A stretch of 64,000 nt of DNA from positions 1-64,000 of the forward strand of contig JACTMI010000026.1 of the NCBI GenBank assembly GCA_014584695.1. Direction: 5' to 3'. Positions 17,562-30,359 of the stretch are shown piece by piece. The number at the start of each line of letters is the position of its first letter. The first letter of the stretch is position 1. Source of the DNA: Acidobacteriota bacterium (GTDB taxonomy: Bacteria > Acidobacteriota > Thermoanaerobaculia > Multivoradales > JAGPDF01). Under the pieces are notes generated by a model that was not told where the DNA came from, did no database searches, and saw only the letters and a list, made by a program, of their open reading frames with translations. The position numbers and the translations under genes were made by a program.

Positions 17562-20294
17562 GTGGCCGCGAGCGACGTCCCGCACGAACCCGCCGGCGCT
17601 TCGCCCTCGCGCGAAGCGGCGCGCCACCGCTTCGGCGACTTCGTGCTCGAGCCGCGGGAGCGGCGGCTCGAGCGCTCCGGATCCGAGATCCCCCTCACCG
17701 CCAAGCAGCTCGACACGCTGATCGTCCTGGTCGAGAGCGCCGGCCGGCTGATCCGGCGCGAGGAGCTGATCGCCGCCGTCTGGCCGGACACGATCGTCGA
17801 AGAGGCGAACCTCACCTGGGTGGTGTCGCACCTGCGGCGCGTGCTGGGGGAAGAGGCGATCGAGACCGTGCGCGGCCACGGTTACCGCTTCCGCCCGGCG
17901 ATCGAAACGGAGCTTCCGGCGCCGCCGCGCGGCCAGACCCCTCGAGCCGAGACCACGGCCGCGAGACCCGCCTTCGGCGACCTCCCGGCGCCGCTCGATG
18001 CCGAGCCCGGCGCAGGCGGGATCCGCGTCGCGGGGCGCCAGCACCCCCGTCCCTGGCGGCGCTGGGTCTGGGCGACGACCGCGGCCGGCGGCGCGCTGTT
18101 CGGGCTGCTCGCCGCGGGCGCCGCGCCGCGCGCGCCGGCGGCCGTCGCCGGGGCACCACGCGTGGCGGTGCTGCCGTTCGAGGACCCCGGCGGGCGCGAC
18201 TCGACGCGCTGGCTCGGACCCGCGCTGGCCGAGCTCGTCGCCGCGGAGCTCGCCCGCGGCAGCGGCGCCGCGCTGGCGTCGAACGAGCAGGTGGCACGTG
18301 CCCGCCGCGAGCTCGCGGTCATGCCCGCGGCGAGCTACGCCCCGGAGACGCTGCGGCGCCTGGGGCGCAGCCTCGGCGTCCAGGCGATCGTCGCCGGAGG
18401 CTACGTGCTGGTGCCCGGCGACAGCGAGAAGCTCCGCTTCGCCGCGCGCCTGCAGCGGACGAGCGACGGCGAGACGCTGGCGACCGTGAGCCTCGACGGC
18501 GCCTTGGCCGACCTGCTCGAGCTGTCGAGCTCGGCCGCCGGCGAACTGCGCGCCGCGCTCCAGCTGCCGCCGCCGAGCGGCCCGGGGCCGACGCTGCCGC
18601 GCACGCTGGAAGCGCGGCGCGCCTGGGCGGAGGGGGTGGCGGCGCTCTCCGACCTCGGGATGCGCCGCGCCGCGGCGAGCTTCGACCGCGTGCTCGAGCT
18701 GGAGAGCGACTTCGCCCTGGCTTGGTACGGCCGCGCCCGCGCCCTCGGCTGGCTCGGCTTCGAGCGCGACGCGCGGCTGGCGGCCGAGCGCGCCTTCCTC
18801 CTCTCGGCCGACCTGCCGGAGCCCGAGCGGGTGCGCATCGAGGTCTTCTTCCGGCGCATCTCGGGCCGCGCCGTCGAGGCGATCCCGTTGCTCGAGCGCC
18901 GGGTCGCGGCGGCGCCCGAGTCGATCGACGACGCCTGCGACCTGGCGCGTCTCGAGCTCGACGCCGGCCGCGCGGAGGCCGCCATCGCCACCATCGACGC
19001 GCTGCTGGCGCGAGTCCCGGCGGCGCGCGTCGACGCCCGCGTCCCGCTCATCGTCTCGACCGCGGCCGAGCGCCTGGGGCGGACCAGCCGGGCGCTGGCG
19101 GAGGCGCGTCGCGGCGTCGAGATCGCACGGCTGCAGGGCTCGCCGCGCCTGGAGGCGGAGAGCCGCGTCCGCGCCGCCTTCGCGCTCGGTGGGGCGAGCC
19201 CGGCCCGACTCGCCGAGGCGCGCAGCGAGCTCGACGCGGCCCGGCCGCTGGTCGAACGCGCGGGCGACCCGGGTCTCGAGCTGCGCTGGCGGTGGGCGCT
19301 CGGCAACACCGAGTACGCGGCCAGCCGGGTCGATCTGCGCCGCGTGGAGGAGGCCGAGAGCGCCTGGCGCGGCGCGCTCGCGGCCGCGCGCGCCGCCGGC
19401 ATGGGCCTGGCCGAGCTGAGGCTGCTCGGCAACCTGGCCCAGCTCGAGAACCTCCGCGGCGAGCTGATCTCGGCCGAGCGCTACTACCGGCAGGCGATCG
19501 TGCAGGCCGCCGCTCTCGGGTCCGAGGACGCGCGCGGCGTCAACCTGATGCGGATCGCGGTGACGCTGCGCCACCGCGGCGGCTTCGTCGACTCGCGCGC
19601 CGCCGCGATGGAGGCGGCCGCGATCTTCGAGCGACTCGGCGAGCGGCTGCGGCGCGCCGAGTCGCACTCGGAGCTCGCCGACGTCGAGCTCGCGGAGGGC
19701 AACCCCGAGGCCGCGGCCCGGATCTTCGCCGGGCTGGCCGTCGAGTTCCGGGAGATCGAGCGACCGGCCGCGGCGACCTGGGCCGAAGTCGATCGCGCCT
19801 GGGCCGAGCTCGAGCTCGAGCCGCGGCCGGCCGACCTCGCGGGCCGGCTGGAGCGGCTGCTGGCCGAGGACCCGGGCGACGACCGCTTCCGCCTGGCGAG
19901 CGTGCGTTGCGCGCTGGCGGCGGCGCGGCTGGCCGCGGGTGACGTCGCGGGAGCGCGCGCCGAGGCCGGCCGAGGGGCCGAGGAGGCGCGCCCGCCGCGC
20001 TGGCCGGGGGTCGCCTGGCGGTGCGCGCAGGTGGAGGCCGAGGTGCTCGCCGCGGCTGGCGAGCTCGGCGCCGCCCGCGCGGCGGCCGAGCGGATTCAGG
20101 CGCAGGCGCGCCGCGTCGGCGCCCGGCCGGCCGAGCTCGAGGCGGGCTTCCTGCTCGCCCGCCTCGCCCACCGTCGCGGCGAACCGATGGAGGCGAGGCT
20201 GCGTCTCGAAGAGCTCCTGGCGGCGGCGGAGGCGATCAACTTCCGGAGCCTCGTCCGCCGCGCGCGACCGCTCGCCGACCAGCTCGGGGGCTGA
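17562..20294 (+). CDS. Membrane transcription regulator: winged helix - TM - TPR
   Basis: A 910-residue protein read from GTG. Residues about 20-110 form an OmpR/CadC-type winged helix (FGDFVLEPRERRLERSGSEI, IRREELIAAVWPD, VVSHLRRVLGE, VRGHGYRF). A single membrane segment follows at about 167-190. Beyond it lies a TolB/FlgO-like domain beginning RVAVLPFEDPGG, then roughly 600 residues of Ala/Leu/Arg-rich helical TPR-type repeats. This CadC-like architecture lets a sensor outside the membrane act directly on DNA at the inner face. Target genes and signal are unknown. It stands alone between a secreted protein and a convergent small gene. Confidence 0.85.
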   Translation: MAASDVPHEPAGASPSREAARHRFGDFVLEPRERRLERSGSEIPLTAKQLDTLIVLVESAGRLIRREELIAAVWPDTIVEEANLTWVVSHLRRVLGEEAIETVRGHGYRFRPAIETELPAPPRGQTPRAETTAARPAFGDLPAPLDAEPGAGGIRVAGRQHPRPWRRWVWATTAAGGALFGLLAAGAAPRAPAAVAGAPRVAVLPFEDPGGRDSTRWLGPALAELVAAELARGSGAALASNEQVARARRELAVMPAASYAPETLRRLGRSLGVQAIVAGGYVLVPGDSEKLRFAARLQRTSDGETLATVSLDGALADLLELSSSAAGELRAALQLPPPSGPGPTLPRTLEARRAWAEGVAALSDLGMRRAAASFDRVLELESDFALAWYGRARALGWLGFERDARLAAERAFLLSADLPEPERVRIEVFFRRISGRAVEAIPLLERRVAAAPESIDDACDLARLELDAGRAEAAIATIDALLARVPAARVDARVPLIVSTAAERLGRTSRALAEARRGVEIARLQGSPRLEAESRVRAAFALGGASPARLAEARSELDAARPLVERAGDPGLELRWRWALGNTEYAASRVDLRRVEEAESAWRGALAAARAAGMGLAELRLLGNLAQLENLRGELISAERYYRQAIVQAAALGSEDARGVNLMRIAVTLRHRGGFVDSRAAAMEAAAIFERLGERLRRAESHSELADVELAEGNPEAAARIFAGLAVEFREIERPAAATWAEVDRAWAELELEPRPADLAGRLERLLAEDPGDDRFRLASVRCALAAARLAAGDVAGARAEAGRGAEEARPPRWPGVAWRCAQVEAEVLAAAGELGAARAAAERIQAQARRVGARPAELEAGFLLARLAHRRGEPMEARLRLEELLAAAEAINFRSLVRRARPLADQLGG

Positions 20295-20305
20295 GCCCGG
20301 AAACC

Positions 20306-20503
20306 TCAGTCGTGATGCTCGGCGGGCTGGAGCCGCTCGGCTCCGGGCAGCACGCCGACCAGGCGCGCCGGATCGTGGATCAGCACCGGCAAATGCTGCG
20401 GACAGATGAACAGCGGCTCACCACGGTGGACGAGCGAGACGAGCGGCGTCTCCCGGTCGTCGCGGTTGCAGAACAGACAGCATCGGTCGGGCGTCGTCGG
20501 CAT
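20306..20503 (-). CDS. Small Cys/His protein, possible zinc binding
   Basis: A 65-residue unrecognised protein. It contains CCLFCNRDD, then a single Cys and His in ICPQHLPVLIHD, which could bind one zinc ion (C-x2-C ... C-x2-H). ATG at 20503 is preferred to GTG three bases earlier because GGAGG lies seven bases upstream of it. It converges with the wHTH-TPR gene at an 11-base gap. The C-terminal half is low in identifiable features. Supported by codon structure, ribosome site and motif, but no function can be named. Confidence 0.65.
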   Translation of the reverse strand: MPTTPDRCCLFCNRDDRETPLVSLVHRGEPLFICPQHLPVLIHDPARLVGVLPGAERLQPAEHHD

Positions 20504-20594
20504 CACCGGCCTCCTCGGGACGCGCTCTCCGCGCGCCGCGTCGCGCAGGCTACGAGAGCGCCGGCATCGCCGCCATGACCGCCGTCAGGCGCTC

Positions 20595-21155
20595 TCAGCG
20601 CGGCCAGAGCCAGCCGAACGTGCCGCCGGTCACCAAGGCGTAGACCAAGCCGTCGAACAGGGCGCGGAAGGTGTTCGACCAGGGCCGCCCGTGCCAGATC
20701 GACTCCACGATCTGGCCGACGCCGTAAGCCAGGAAGGCGGTGCACCCGGCGACGCGAAAGACCGCCAGATAGGCCGTGCCCGCCGCCAGCGTGCGGCCGG
20801 CCAGATAGGCCGCGAAGACACCCACCAGCAGGCAGAACCCGAACCAGATGGCCAGCTGCTTGCCCATCGTCGGCACGCCGCTCGGCATCACGGTCATCAT
20901 GCCGACCGGCCCCTGCTCGAACTTCTTCTGCACTTCGGGGTTCCCCATCTCCTTGGGGCTGGCGCAATAGGGAAAGAAATAGAAGCCGGGAGCGAGGGCC
21001 GCGGCGCGCAGCGCCTCGAGCGTCTCGACCTCGCGCGGCAGCTGCTTGTAATCGGTGCGGTGGTAGGTCAGCACCATGTGCAGCACCGAGCTCACCAGGA
21101 AGACGAACAGCGCCGAGACCAGAATCGGAAGCCAGAGCGAAGCGAGCGAGACCAT
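20595..21155 (-). CDS. Conserved-looking four-helix membrane protein, unknown function
   Basis: A 186-residue protein with four hydrophobic segments: about 5-27 (LWLPILVSALFVFLVSSVLH), 97-115 (AIWFGFCLLVGVFAAYLAG), 126-145 (AVFRVAGCTAFLAYGVGQIV) and 163-180. Between helices 1 and 2 is a soluble loop with GFYFFPYCASPKEM and QGPVGMMTVMPSG. Start ATG follows GAGGAGGG; a longer frame upstream is rejected. I do not recognise the family with certainty; the regular topology and strong ribosome site make it a real gene. Confidence 0.8.
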   Translation of the reverse strand: MVSLASLWLPILVSALFVFLVSSVLHMVLTYHRTDYKQLPREVETLEALRAAALAPGFYFFPYCASPKEMGNPEVQKKFEQGPVGMMTVMPSGVPTMGKQLAIWFGFCLLVGVFAAYLAGRTLAAGTAYLAVFRVAGCTAFLAYGVGQIVESIWHGRPWSNTFRALFDGLVYALVTGGTFGWLWPR

Positions 21156-21402
21156 GAAGTGCCCTCCTCGGACGGTGCTCTCGCCGCCGGTCATTCGAGG
21201 GCGAGAAGGGTGGAATGCTGATCTGGTTGCTGCCTGGAGCCTAGCATCGGACCCCGCCCCGGTCGAGGCGAGGCCAGTCGCCCGACGGCCAGCGCGCGCG
21301 GCGGATCGCGAGCGGCGCTACCACCTCGCGCAACGCGAGCAGCGCCGCTGCCACCGAGCGGATCACCTCGCGCCCCACGCGGCTCTCCAACCGATTCGCC
21401 GA

Positions 21403-22712
21403 CTACTCGGCCTCCATCGAGGCATCCTCGGTGATCCACCAGCGGCCGTCGCGACGGACCAGCACGATCAGGGTCGGGCCGACGCGCGCCACCAGCGCCG
21501 CCCCGTCGTCGCGGTGCAAGGTCCAGCGCGCGACGACGCGCGCGCCGTGGACATCGCCGGGGACCGCGTCGCCCAGCATCGAGACCTCACCGCCGGCGCT
21601 CAGACGGAGGGTCTCGATGTCGAGCGTCAGCCGCCCCATGGCGCGGCCGTCGGGGTAGCGCTTCCGGTAGCGGGCGAGCACCTCGCCGCGGCCGCGCGTG
21701 GTGCCCGAGGGCGAGACGAACAGGGCGTCGTCGTCGTAGGCCGAAGTGAACGCCTCGAGGTCACCACGATTCCAGGCCTCGACCTGTCTGGCGATCAGCT
21801 CGCGCACGTCCGCTTCGGCCCGGGCGCGACGGCGGGCGTCGAGGTGGCGATCCCACAGCCCCGGCCCACGCGGGCCGAGGAAACGCGGCGCGTCGGCGTA
21901 GACCGGATCGGCGAGCACTTCGTCGGCGCTCGCGAAGCGGAAGCCCTCGGCGGCCAGCCAGGAGAAGAGCCGGTCCCACTCGGCGCCGCCGATCGCGGTG
22001 GCGTGCAGGAGGAGGATCTGCGGCACTTCGCGGTCGAACAGCCGCCGCGCGTTCGCGCGGTGATGACGCACCGAGACGCGCAGGGACTCCTGGTAGGCCT
22101 CGGCGATCCGCTCCGCGGCGCCCCGATCCCCCGCCCGCATCGCTTCGACCCAAGGCCGCTCGAAGGACCAGTCCTGGTTGTCGAGGGTGACCGGCAGGCT
22201 GCGCTGCCCACTGCGCGCGAGGTAGTCGCGCGCCGCGTCGAGCTTGGCCTCGGAGTCCCCTTCGCGCAGCATCGGGAAGCGGAAGAAGCGAACCGGCGGC
22301 CGTCCCCGCCCGGCGAGCAGGCCGTCGATCTCGCGCCGCGCCGCCTCGACGTCTTCGAGCCACGCCGCGGTCTCGGTGCGATGGAAGTCGAGATGGCGGT
22401 GCGAGTGGTTGCCCAGCTCGTGGCCCGCTTCGAGCCACTGCCCGAGCAGCTCGAGATCCTCCGGCCCGCGGACGTTGCCCCAGGTCACCAACCCGACCGC
22501 CGGCACCCGGTGCCGCGCGAGCGCCGCCAGCATCTCGACCGTGATCCGCCGCCGCTGCGCGGGGTCGGCATGGAGCGCGCTCGCCGAGAGCGGCAGGTCG
22601 TCGATCGAGACCAAGAGCGGCACGCGCTCCGCCGGGGTCGCCATGGCCGCCCCGCCGCCGGTGAGCGCCAACAGCGCCGCGACCGCTCCGAGCCGGCGCC
22701 GTCGCCGTGCCG

Positions 22713-22716
<4 letters not shown>
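21403..22716 (-). CDS. Polysaccharide deacetylase fused to a SnoaL-like domain
   Basis: A 437-residue exported protein starting at GTG whose GTGA overlaps the stop of the upstream gene. After a signal segment (to about residue 27) comes a NodB-type deacetylase: LLVSIDDLP (first Asp motif), ELGNHSHRHLDF (H-x3-H metal site) and VRFFRFPMLREG. From about residue 305 a second domain, ELIARQVEAWNRGDLEAF to the end with DDALFVSP and DGRWWITEDAS, has the NTF2/SnoaL cone pattern. The family removes acetyl or formyl groups from sugars or acts on other amides; the extra domain might hold a ligand. Translation is coupled to the amidohydrolase. Confidence 0.85.
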
Positions 22717-25979
<3,263 letters not shown>

Positions 25980-26092
25980 GGCTGTCTCCCTTGGAGCCCG
26001 CGGTGGGCGAGCCCGGAGGACCTTACCAGAGCCCCCAGCTCACCGACCGCGGCCTTCGTGCACGTCCGGCGAGGGGCCGTGCGCTGCGCGTG

Positions 26093-28393
26093 CTACCGCG
26101 CGAAGCGCCAGGTGAAGCCGGCCAGCACGGTGCGCGGCAGTCCAGGTCGCAGGCCGGCGGGACGCCGGGCCACCACCGCGGTCTCGTCGGTGGCGTTGCG
26201 CACGCGCAGGAAGAGCGCCAGCGGCTCGAGAACGGTGACTTCTCCCGACAGGTCGAGGATCGCCCGCTCGTCGATCCGCTCCGTGGCCGGAATCTCGCCC
26301 TGCCCCGGCCCGGAGCGCGTTGCACCGACCCAGGCGAGATCCGCGAACATCCGCACCCGCTCGCCCGAGAGGCCCGCGCCCACGGCGAGCTGGTGCTCGG
26401 GAATGTACGGCAGCTCGTCACCGCGCTCGACCGCCGGCGCCCAGGCGTCGTAGGCGGTGGTGAAGCTCGACTCGAACGTCGCGCGTGTCCAGGTGTAGGA
26501 GGCGCGCAGTGGCAGATCGAAGCGTCCGCCGACAACGCCCGCGATCTCCGTGCTCGCCCCCAGCTCGACGCCCCGCACGAGCGCGGCGCCGCCGTTGAAC
26601 AGGTCGCCCGTGCCGGCGCCGCCGCCCGCGAGCGTGTCGCGGCCGAGCAGGTTGTCGTAGTCGGAGACGAAGGCGACGAGCTCGGCGCGCGACCTGCGGC
26701 GCGCCCAGCGGGCGCCGAGCTCGTAGTTCCAGCTCTCCTCGGCGTCGACTTCCGTGGCTTGGCCGGGGCCCGGCGGCGAGAAGCCGCGGTGGAGGCCGGC
26801 GAAGACGACCGTCTCTCCGGTTGCCGCGTAGGCCAGGCCGACGCCCGGCAGCACGACGTCGACGCCGTTCGTCCGGCGGCTGAGCGCGGAGCCCGTCCGC
26901 TCGGGGTCGTTGCGTCCGTAGTCGAACCGGCGATAGTCGACGCTCTCGAAGCGGAGACCGGGCGAGAGCGTGAAGCGACCGAAGGAGATCCGGTCGCGCA
27001 GGTGGAACGCCCAGGCGGCGGCGGAGTTGACCTGGTTCGCTTGGCTGCCCGGGGCACCGGCGCGCGTGAGCCGCAGCGCCGTGCCGGAGGAGGTCCAGCG
27101 GTCGTCCTGTTGGAACCGGTCCTCCTGGTCTTCGTGGTAGCGCAGGCCGAGCTCGAGCTCGTGGTCGACCCCGAAGAGCTCTCCGGAGAGGCCGGCCACC
27201 ACCTGCACGCCTTGCGCGTAGTAGTCGCGGCGGTTGGCCCGCAGCGTCAAACCGTCGGCGACGCTCGGGACCTCGCCGCGCAGCACCGCCAGCTGCCGGC
27301 CGAAGGTCGCCGGAGCGTCGAGCACCGCGGCGATCGCGCGCCCTTCGACCGAGTCGAGCTTGTACCAATTGCGGAAGAAGTCGTTGCGGTAGGCGGTGGC
27401 GGTGAAGTCGAGGCGCGGCTTGAGCTGCGCCATCCAGCGCAGCTGCGCCTGCTCGTGCTCGGTATCGATCCGGTCCGCCGCCGAGGCGACGTACCGGCGC
27501 CGCGGGGTTCGCTGGAAGTCCTCCTCGGCGAGCCCGAGGTACGTCTCGTTTCCGGTCTGCCGGTGGCGGCCGAGCTTGAGCTCGAGCGCCTGCGGGATGC
27601 CGCCGGACGCTCCTTGCCAGCGCAGCTTGCCCAGGTAGTCCGAGATCTCGAACCCGGTTTCGCCACCTTCGTCGAGCCGCTTGAAGCCGTCGGTCTCGCG
27701 CCGGACCCCTTCGAGCAGCCAACCGAACCGGCCCGCCTGACCACCGGCGCGACCGAGCAGGTCGAGGGTCGAGTCCTCGCCGGCGGCGGCTTCGAGGCGC
27801 GCCGCCAAGCGGCCGGTCGGCACCGAGCTCGAGATCAGGTTGATCGCGCCACCGTGGCTGTACGGGCCCTGCTCGATCGCCGCCGAGCCCTTGCGCACTT
27901 CGACCGCTTCCATCCTCCCGGCGACCGGGAAGTAGTAGGCCGCCGGAGCCGAGTAAGGGGCTGGAGCGATCAGCACGCCGTCCTCGAGCAGAGTGACGCG
28001 CTCGGCCCGCTCCAGCCCGGTGCCGCGGATGCCGATGTTGGGACGCAGGCCGTAGCCCTCTTCGTCCTGGACGTTGACACCCGGCACCAGCTGCAGGATC
28101 CGGTGGATGTCGCCGTGCGCCTGGCGGCGGAGGACCTCCTCATCGAGGACCTGCGCCGAGCCGGGAACGGTCCGCGCCGCGACCGCGTCCCCGACGACCA
28201 GGAGCCGGTCGACCAGCGTCACGGCGGGCGGGGCCTCGGCCGCCGGCTCGAGCTCCGGCTCGGGCGCCGTCGCCTCCGCCGGTTCGGCCGGAGCGCGATT
28301 CGGGGCTGCGTTGGAATCCTCGACGGCCGGCAGCACCGCGACTGTCGCGAGACTCCACAGGGCCCAGGAAAGCGCCACGCTCAGGACTCTCAT
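26093..28393 (-). CDS. TonB-dependent outer-membrane receptor (FecA-like)
   Basis: A 766-residue receptor with a signal peptide and an acidic Pro/Ala/Glu-rich linker to about residue 65. The plug domain contains HRILQLVPGVNVQDE, RPNIGIRGTGLERAERVTLL and GPYSHGGAINLIS, the pattern of FecA-type iron-chelate receptors. The rest is beta-barrel sequence with alternating aromatic strands (for example AELVAFVSDYDNLLGRD), ending TVLAGFTWRFAR; the usual final aromatic residue is followed by Ala-Arg. It imports a siderophore or metal complex, or another large nutrient, using TonB energy. Upstream palindromes at 28449-28482 suggest metal- or ligand-dependent control. Confidence 0.92.
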   Translation of the reverse strand: MRVLSVALSWALWSLATVAVLPAVEDSNAAPNRAPAEPAEATAPEPELEPAAEAPPAVTLVDRLLVVGDAVAARTVPGSAQVLDEEVLRRQAHGDIHRILQLVPGVNVQDEEGYGLRPNIGIRGTGLERAERVTLLEDGVLIAPAPYSAPAAYYFPVAGRMEAVEVRKGSAAIEQGPYSHGGAINLISSSVPTGRLAARLEAAAGEDSTLDLLGRAGGQAGRFGWLLEGVRRETDGFKRLDEGGETGFEISDYLGKLRWQGASGGIPQALELKLGRHRQTGNETYLGLAEEDFQRTPRRRYVASAADRIDTEHEQAQLRWMAQLKPRLDFTATAYRNDFFRNWYKLDSVEGRAIAAVLDAPATFGRQLAVLRGEVPSVADGLTLRANRRDYYAQGVQVVAGLSGELFGVDHELELGLRYHEDQEDRFQQDDRWTSSGTALRLTRAGAPGSQANQVNSAAAWAFHLRDRISFGRFTLSPGLRFESVDYRRFDYGRNDPERTGSALSRRTNGVDVVLPGVGLAYAATGETVVFAGLHRGFSPPGPGQATEVDAEESWNYELGARWARRRSRAELVAFVSDYDNLLGRDTLAGGGAGTGDLFNGGAALVRGVELGASTEIAGVVGGRFDLPLRASYTWTRATFESSFTTAYDAWAPAVERGDELPYIPEHQLAVGAGLSGERVRMFADLAWVGATRSGPGQGEIPATERIDERAILDLSGEVTVLEPLALFLRVRNATDETAVVARRPAGLRPGLPRTVLAGFTWRFAR

Positions 28394-28448
28394 CGTCCGC
28401 TCCGTCCCCTGGTCGGAAGGCCCCCTGCGGCCCCGAAATCCAGGCATC

Positions 28449-28482
28449 CTCAAGTTATTGAGACAACATCTCAACTACTGAG
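28449..28482. promoter_or_regulatory. Two tandem CTCA...TGAG palindromes upstream of the TonB receptor
   Basis: An AT-rich island carries CTCAA-N4-TTGAG at 28449-28462 and CTCAA-N4-TGAG at 28470-28482. The copies start 21 bases apart, two helical turns, and together also make TTGAGA-N5-TCTCAA (28458-28474). This is 56-90 bases before the receptor start, where an operator would lie. It does not match a Fur or DtxR consensus. Confidence 0.6.
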
Positions 28483-28612
28483 CAAGATTCTGGACGGATT
28501 TAGTCCTGTATGTCAACTACCCTGCGGGGCGGTTTCGGCGGGCGCTGCTGCGCAGCGCCGCCTCGCCGGGGAGCCAGGACGGCGCGGCCTCAGGAAACCC
28601 TGCCGCGCGCCC

Positions 28613-30274
28613 TCAGGGGGCCACGGACCAAGCGGTGGTGTCGCCGGTCTCGAAGTCGTCCCAGAAGACGTACATCGGAATCGCGTAGAGGTCCCACTTC
28701 CCGTCGGTGGTCTGGTCGGCGCGGTAGAGAATCGTGGCGTCGGCACCGACCAGGAAGGCGTCGGCGTCGCCATTCGGGTCGAATGCCGCGCGCGGAACGA
28801 GCTGCTGACCGCCATTCGGGTCGGGCGACCCGGTCAGCGGAAAGCTCCACGGGCGGACGACGTGATCCACGAAGACCTCGTTGCCCAGCAGCACGACACG
28901 TCCGCGGGGAGCGTCGATCCGCCAGGCGATGGCCAGAGCACGGAGCCAGATCGTCGACGCGCTCGCGGAGGGGCCCACCAAGGGCACACGGAACCCCATC
29001 GGATATTCGTCGACGATCTGGTCGGCGACGTAGACCACCCAGTCGTTGGCGGGGCTGATCGCGAATGCGGTCACGTCGCCGCCGGCGACCAGCGCCGGGT
29101 TGAGCTTCACGGCAGCGCCGCCGGTGATCGGCGCGCTGTAGAGCTCCCAGACCTCGTCCACCTGCTGATCGGCGCGATAGACCACCCGCTGGCTGTTGGC
29201 GCTGATCGCATAGTCGAAAGCGACGTCGCCGCCGGTCACGAGCGCGCCGTTGAGCTTCGTCGCGCCCCCTCCCTGCGGCGGCGCACTGTAGAGCTCGAAA
29301 ACGCCGTCGACCTGCTGATCGGCCCGGTAGACGACACGCTGATGATCCGGGCTGATCCGGAAGTCGACCACGTTGCCGCCGGCCACCAGGGCGTCGTTGA
29401 CCTTCCAAGGCGTCCCGCCCGCGCCGGCCACCGGAATGGCGTAGAGCTCGTTGACGGCATCGGTGTCCTGGTCGGCGAGGTAGACGACGTGGATGCCGGT
29501 GTCGCTCACGGCGTAGCTGTGCACATCGCCGCCGGCCGTCAGCGGGCCGTTGACTCGAACGGCCCCGCCGCCTCCCAGGCTGCCCCGGTAGATCTGGTAG
29601 ACCTCGTCCGTCTGCTGGTCGGCGCGGTAGATCACGTGGCTGGAGAGCGGGACCACTCGAAAGCTGGTGACGTCTCCGCCGGTGACCAGGGCGTTGTTGA
29701 TCTTCGTCGCGACGCCCCCGCTGATCGAGACGCTGTAGAGCTCGAAGCGGTCGTTCACCTCCTGATCGGCGCGATAGACCACCGTGCCACCGCTCGCGGC
29801 GAGGGCAAACTCCATGACGTCGCCCCCAGCCACCAGCGCGCCATTCAGCTTGAGGGGCGTTCCGCCCGCGATCGGCACGACGTAGAGCTCGTAGACGCTC
29901 GCCGCGTCTTGCGGCGCGATATAGACCACCCGCGAGCTGTCGGGGTGGATGGCGAACGAGTGGAGCGACTGGCCAGGCGGGAAGGCGCCGGAGATCCGGC
30001 GCGGCGCGCCGCCGTAAGACGGTGCGCTCCAGAGCTCCACCGTGCCGTCGATCTCGGCGTCGTGAGCGTAGACGGCCCACTTGCCGTCGGCGCTCAACTG
30101 AAAGATGCCGACGTCGCTGAAGGGTAGACCGCTGCTCAGTTGGGTCCAATAGGCCGCCGTCGCGGGAGCACAGAGCGCCGCCCAGCCGAAGGCGAGCGCC
30201 GGCAGGACTCCATCGACAGTCCAGCTCCGGCATCGTTTCTCGCCGTGCAGTCTCGACATCGAACCGGTTGGCAT
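28613..30274 (-). CDS. Secreted protein of 49-residue propeller repeats with FE-G-WS tail
   Basis: A 553-residue exported protein; ATG at 30274 follows GGAGG, and a hydrophobic leader (LPALAFGWAALCAPATA) ends near residue 42. The body is about eight tandem repeats of roughly 49 residues built on VVYRADQQVDxxxELYSxPI followed by GGxxxKLNxALVxGGDV, resembling TolB/WD40-type propeller blades. Repeats are very alike, which suggests recent expansion. The protein ends VFWDDFETGDTTAWSVAP, the shared tail. No catalytic site is visible; a surface binding role is likely. It is the last gene of a three-gene leftward secreted-protein run. Confidence 0.85.
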   Translation of the reverse strand: MPTGSMSRLHGEKRCRSWTVDGVLPALAFGWAALCAPATAAYWTQLSSGLPFSDVGIFQLSADGKWAVYAHDAEIDGTVELWSAPSYGGAPRRISGAFPPGQSLHSFAIHPDSSRVVYIAPQDAASVYELYVVPIAGGTPLKLNGALVAGGDVMEFALAASGGTVVYRADQEVNDRFELYSVSISGGVATKINNALVTGGDVTSFRVVPLSSHVIYRADQQTDEVYQIYRGSLGGGGAVRVNGPLTAGGDVHSYAVSDTGIHVVYLADQDTDAVNELYAIPVAGAGGTPWKVNDALVAGGNVVDFRISPDHQRVVYRADQQVDGVFELYSAPPQGGGATKLNGALVTGGDVAFDYAISANSQRVVYRADQQVDEVWELYSAPITGGAAVKLNPALVAGGDVTAFAISPANDWVVYVADQIVDEYPMGFRVPLVGPSASASTIWLRALAIAWRIDAPRGRVVLLGNEVFVDHVVRPWSFPLTGSPDPNGGQQLVPRAAFDPNGDADAFLVGADATILYRADQTTDGKWDLYAIPMYVFWDDFETGDTTAWSVAP

Positions 30275-30359
30275 CGTCGACCGACCTCCACCCCACCCTC
30301 GCCAGATCTCGGCGAATCCGGTCACCTCCTCGGTCCCGAGCGGAGGGCGCGGCGCCGCT

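Noticed and set aside
28449-28482. Fur box upstream of the TonB receptor
   Set aside because: The palindromes do not match the GATAATGATAATCATTATC pattern; kept only as an unknown operator.
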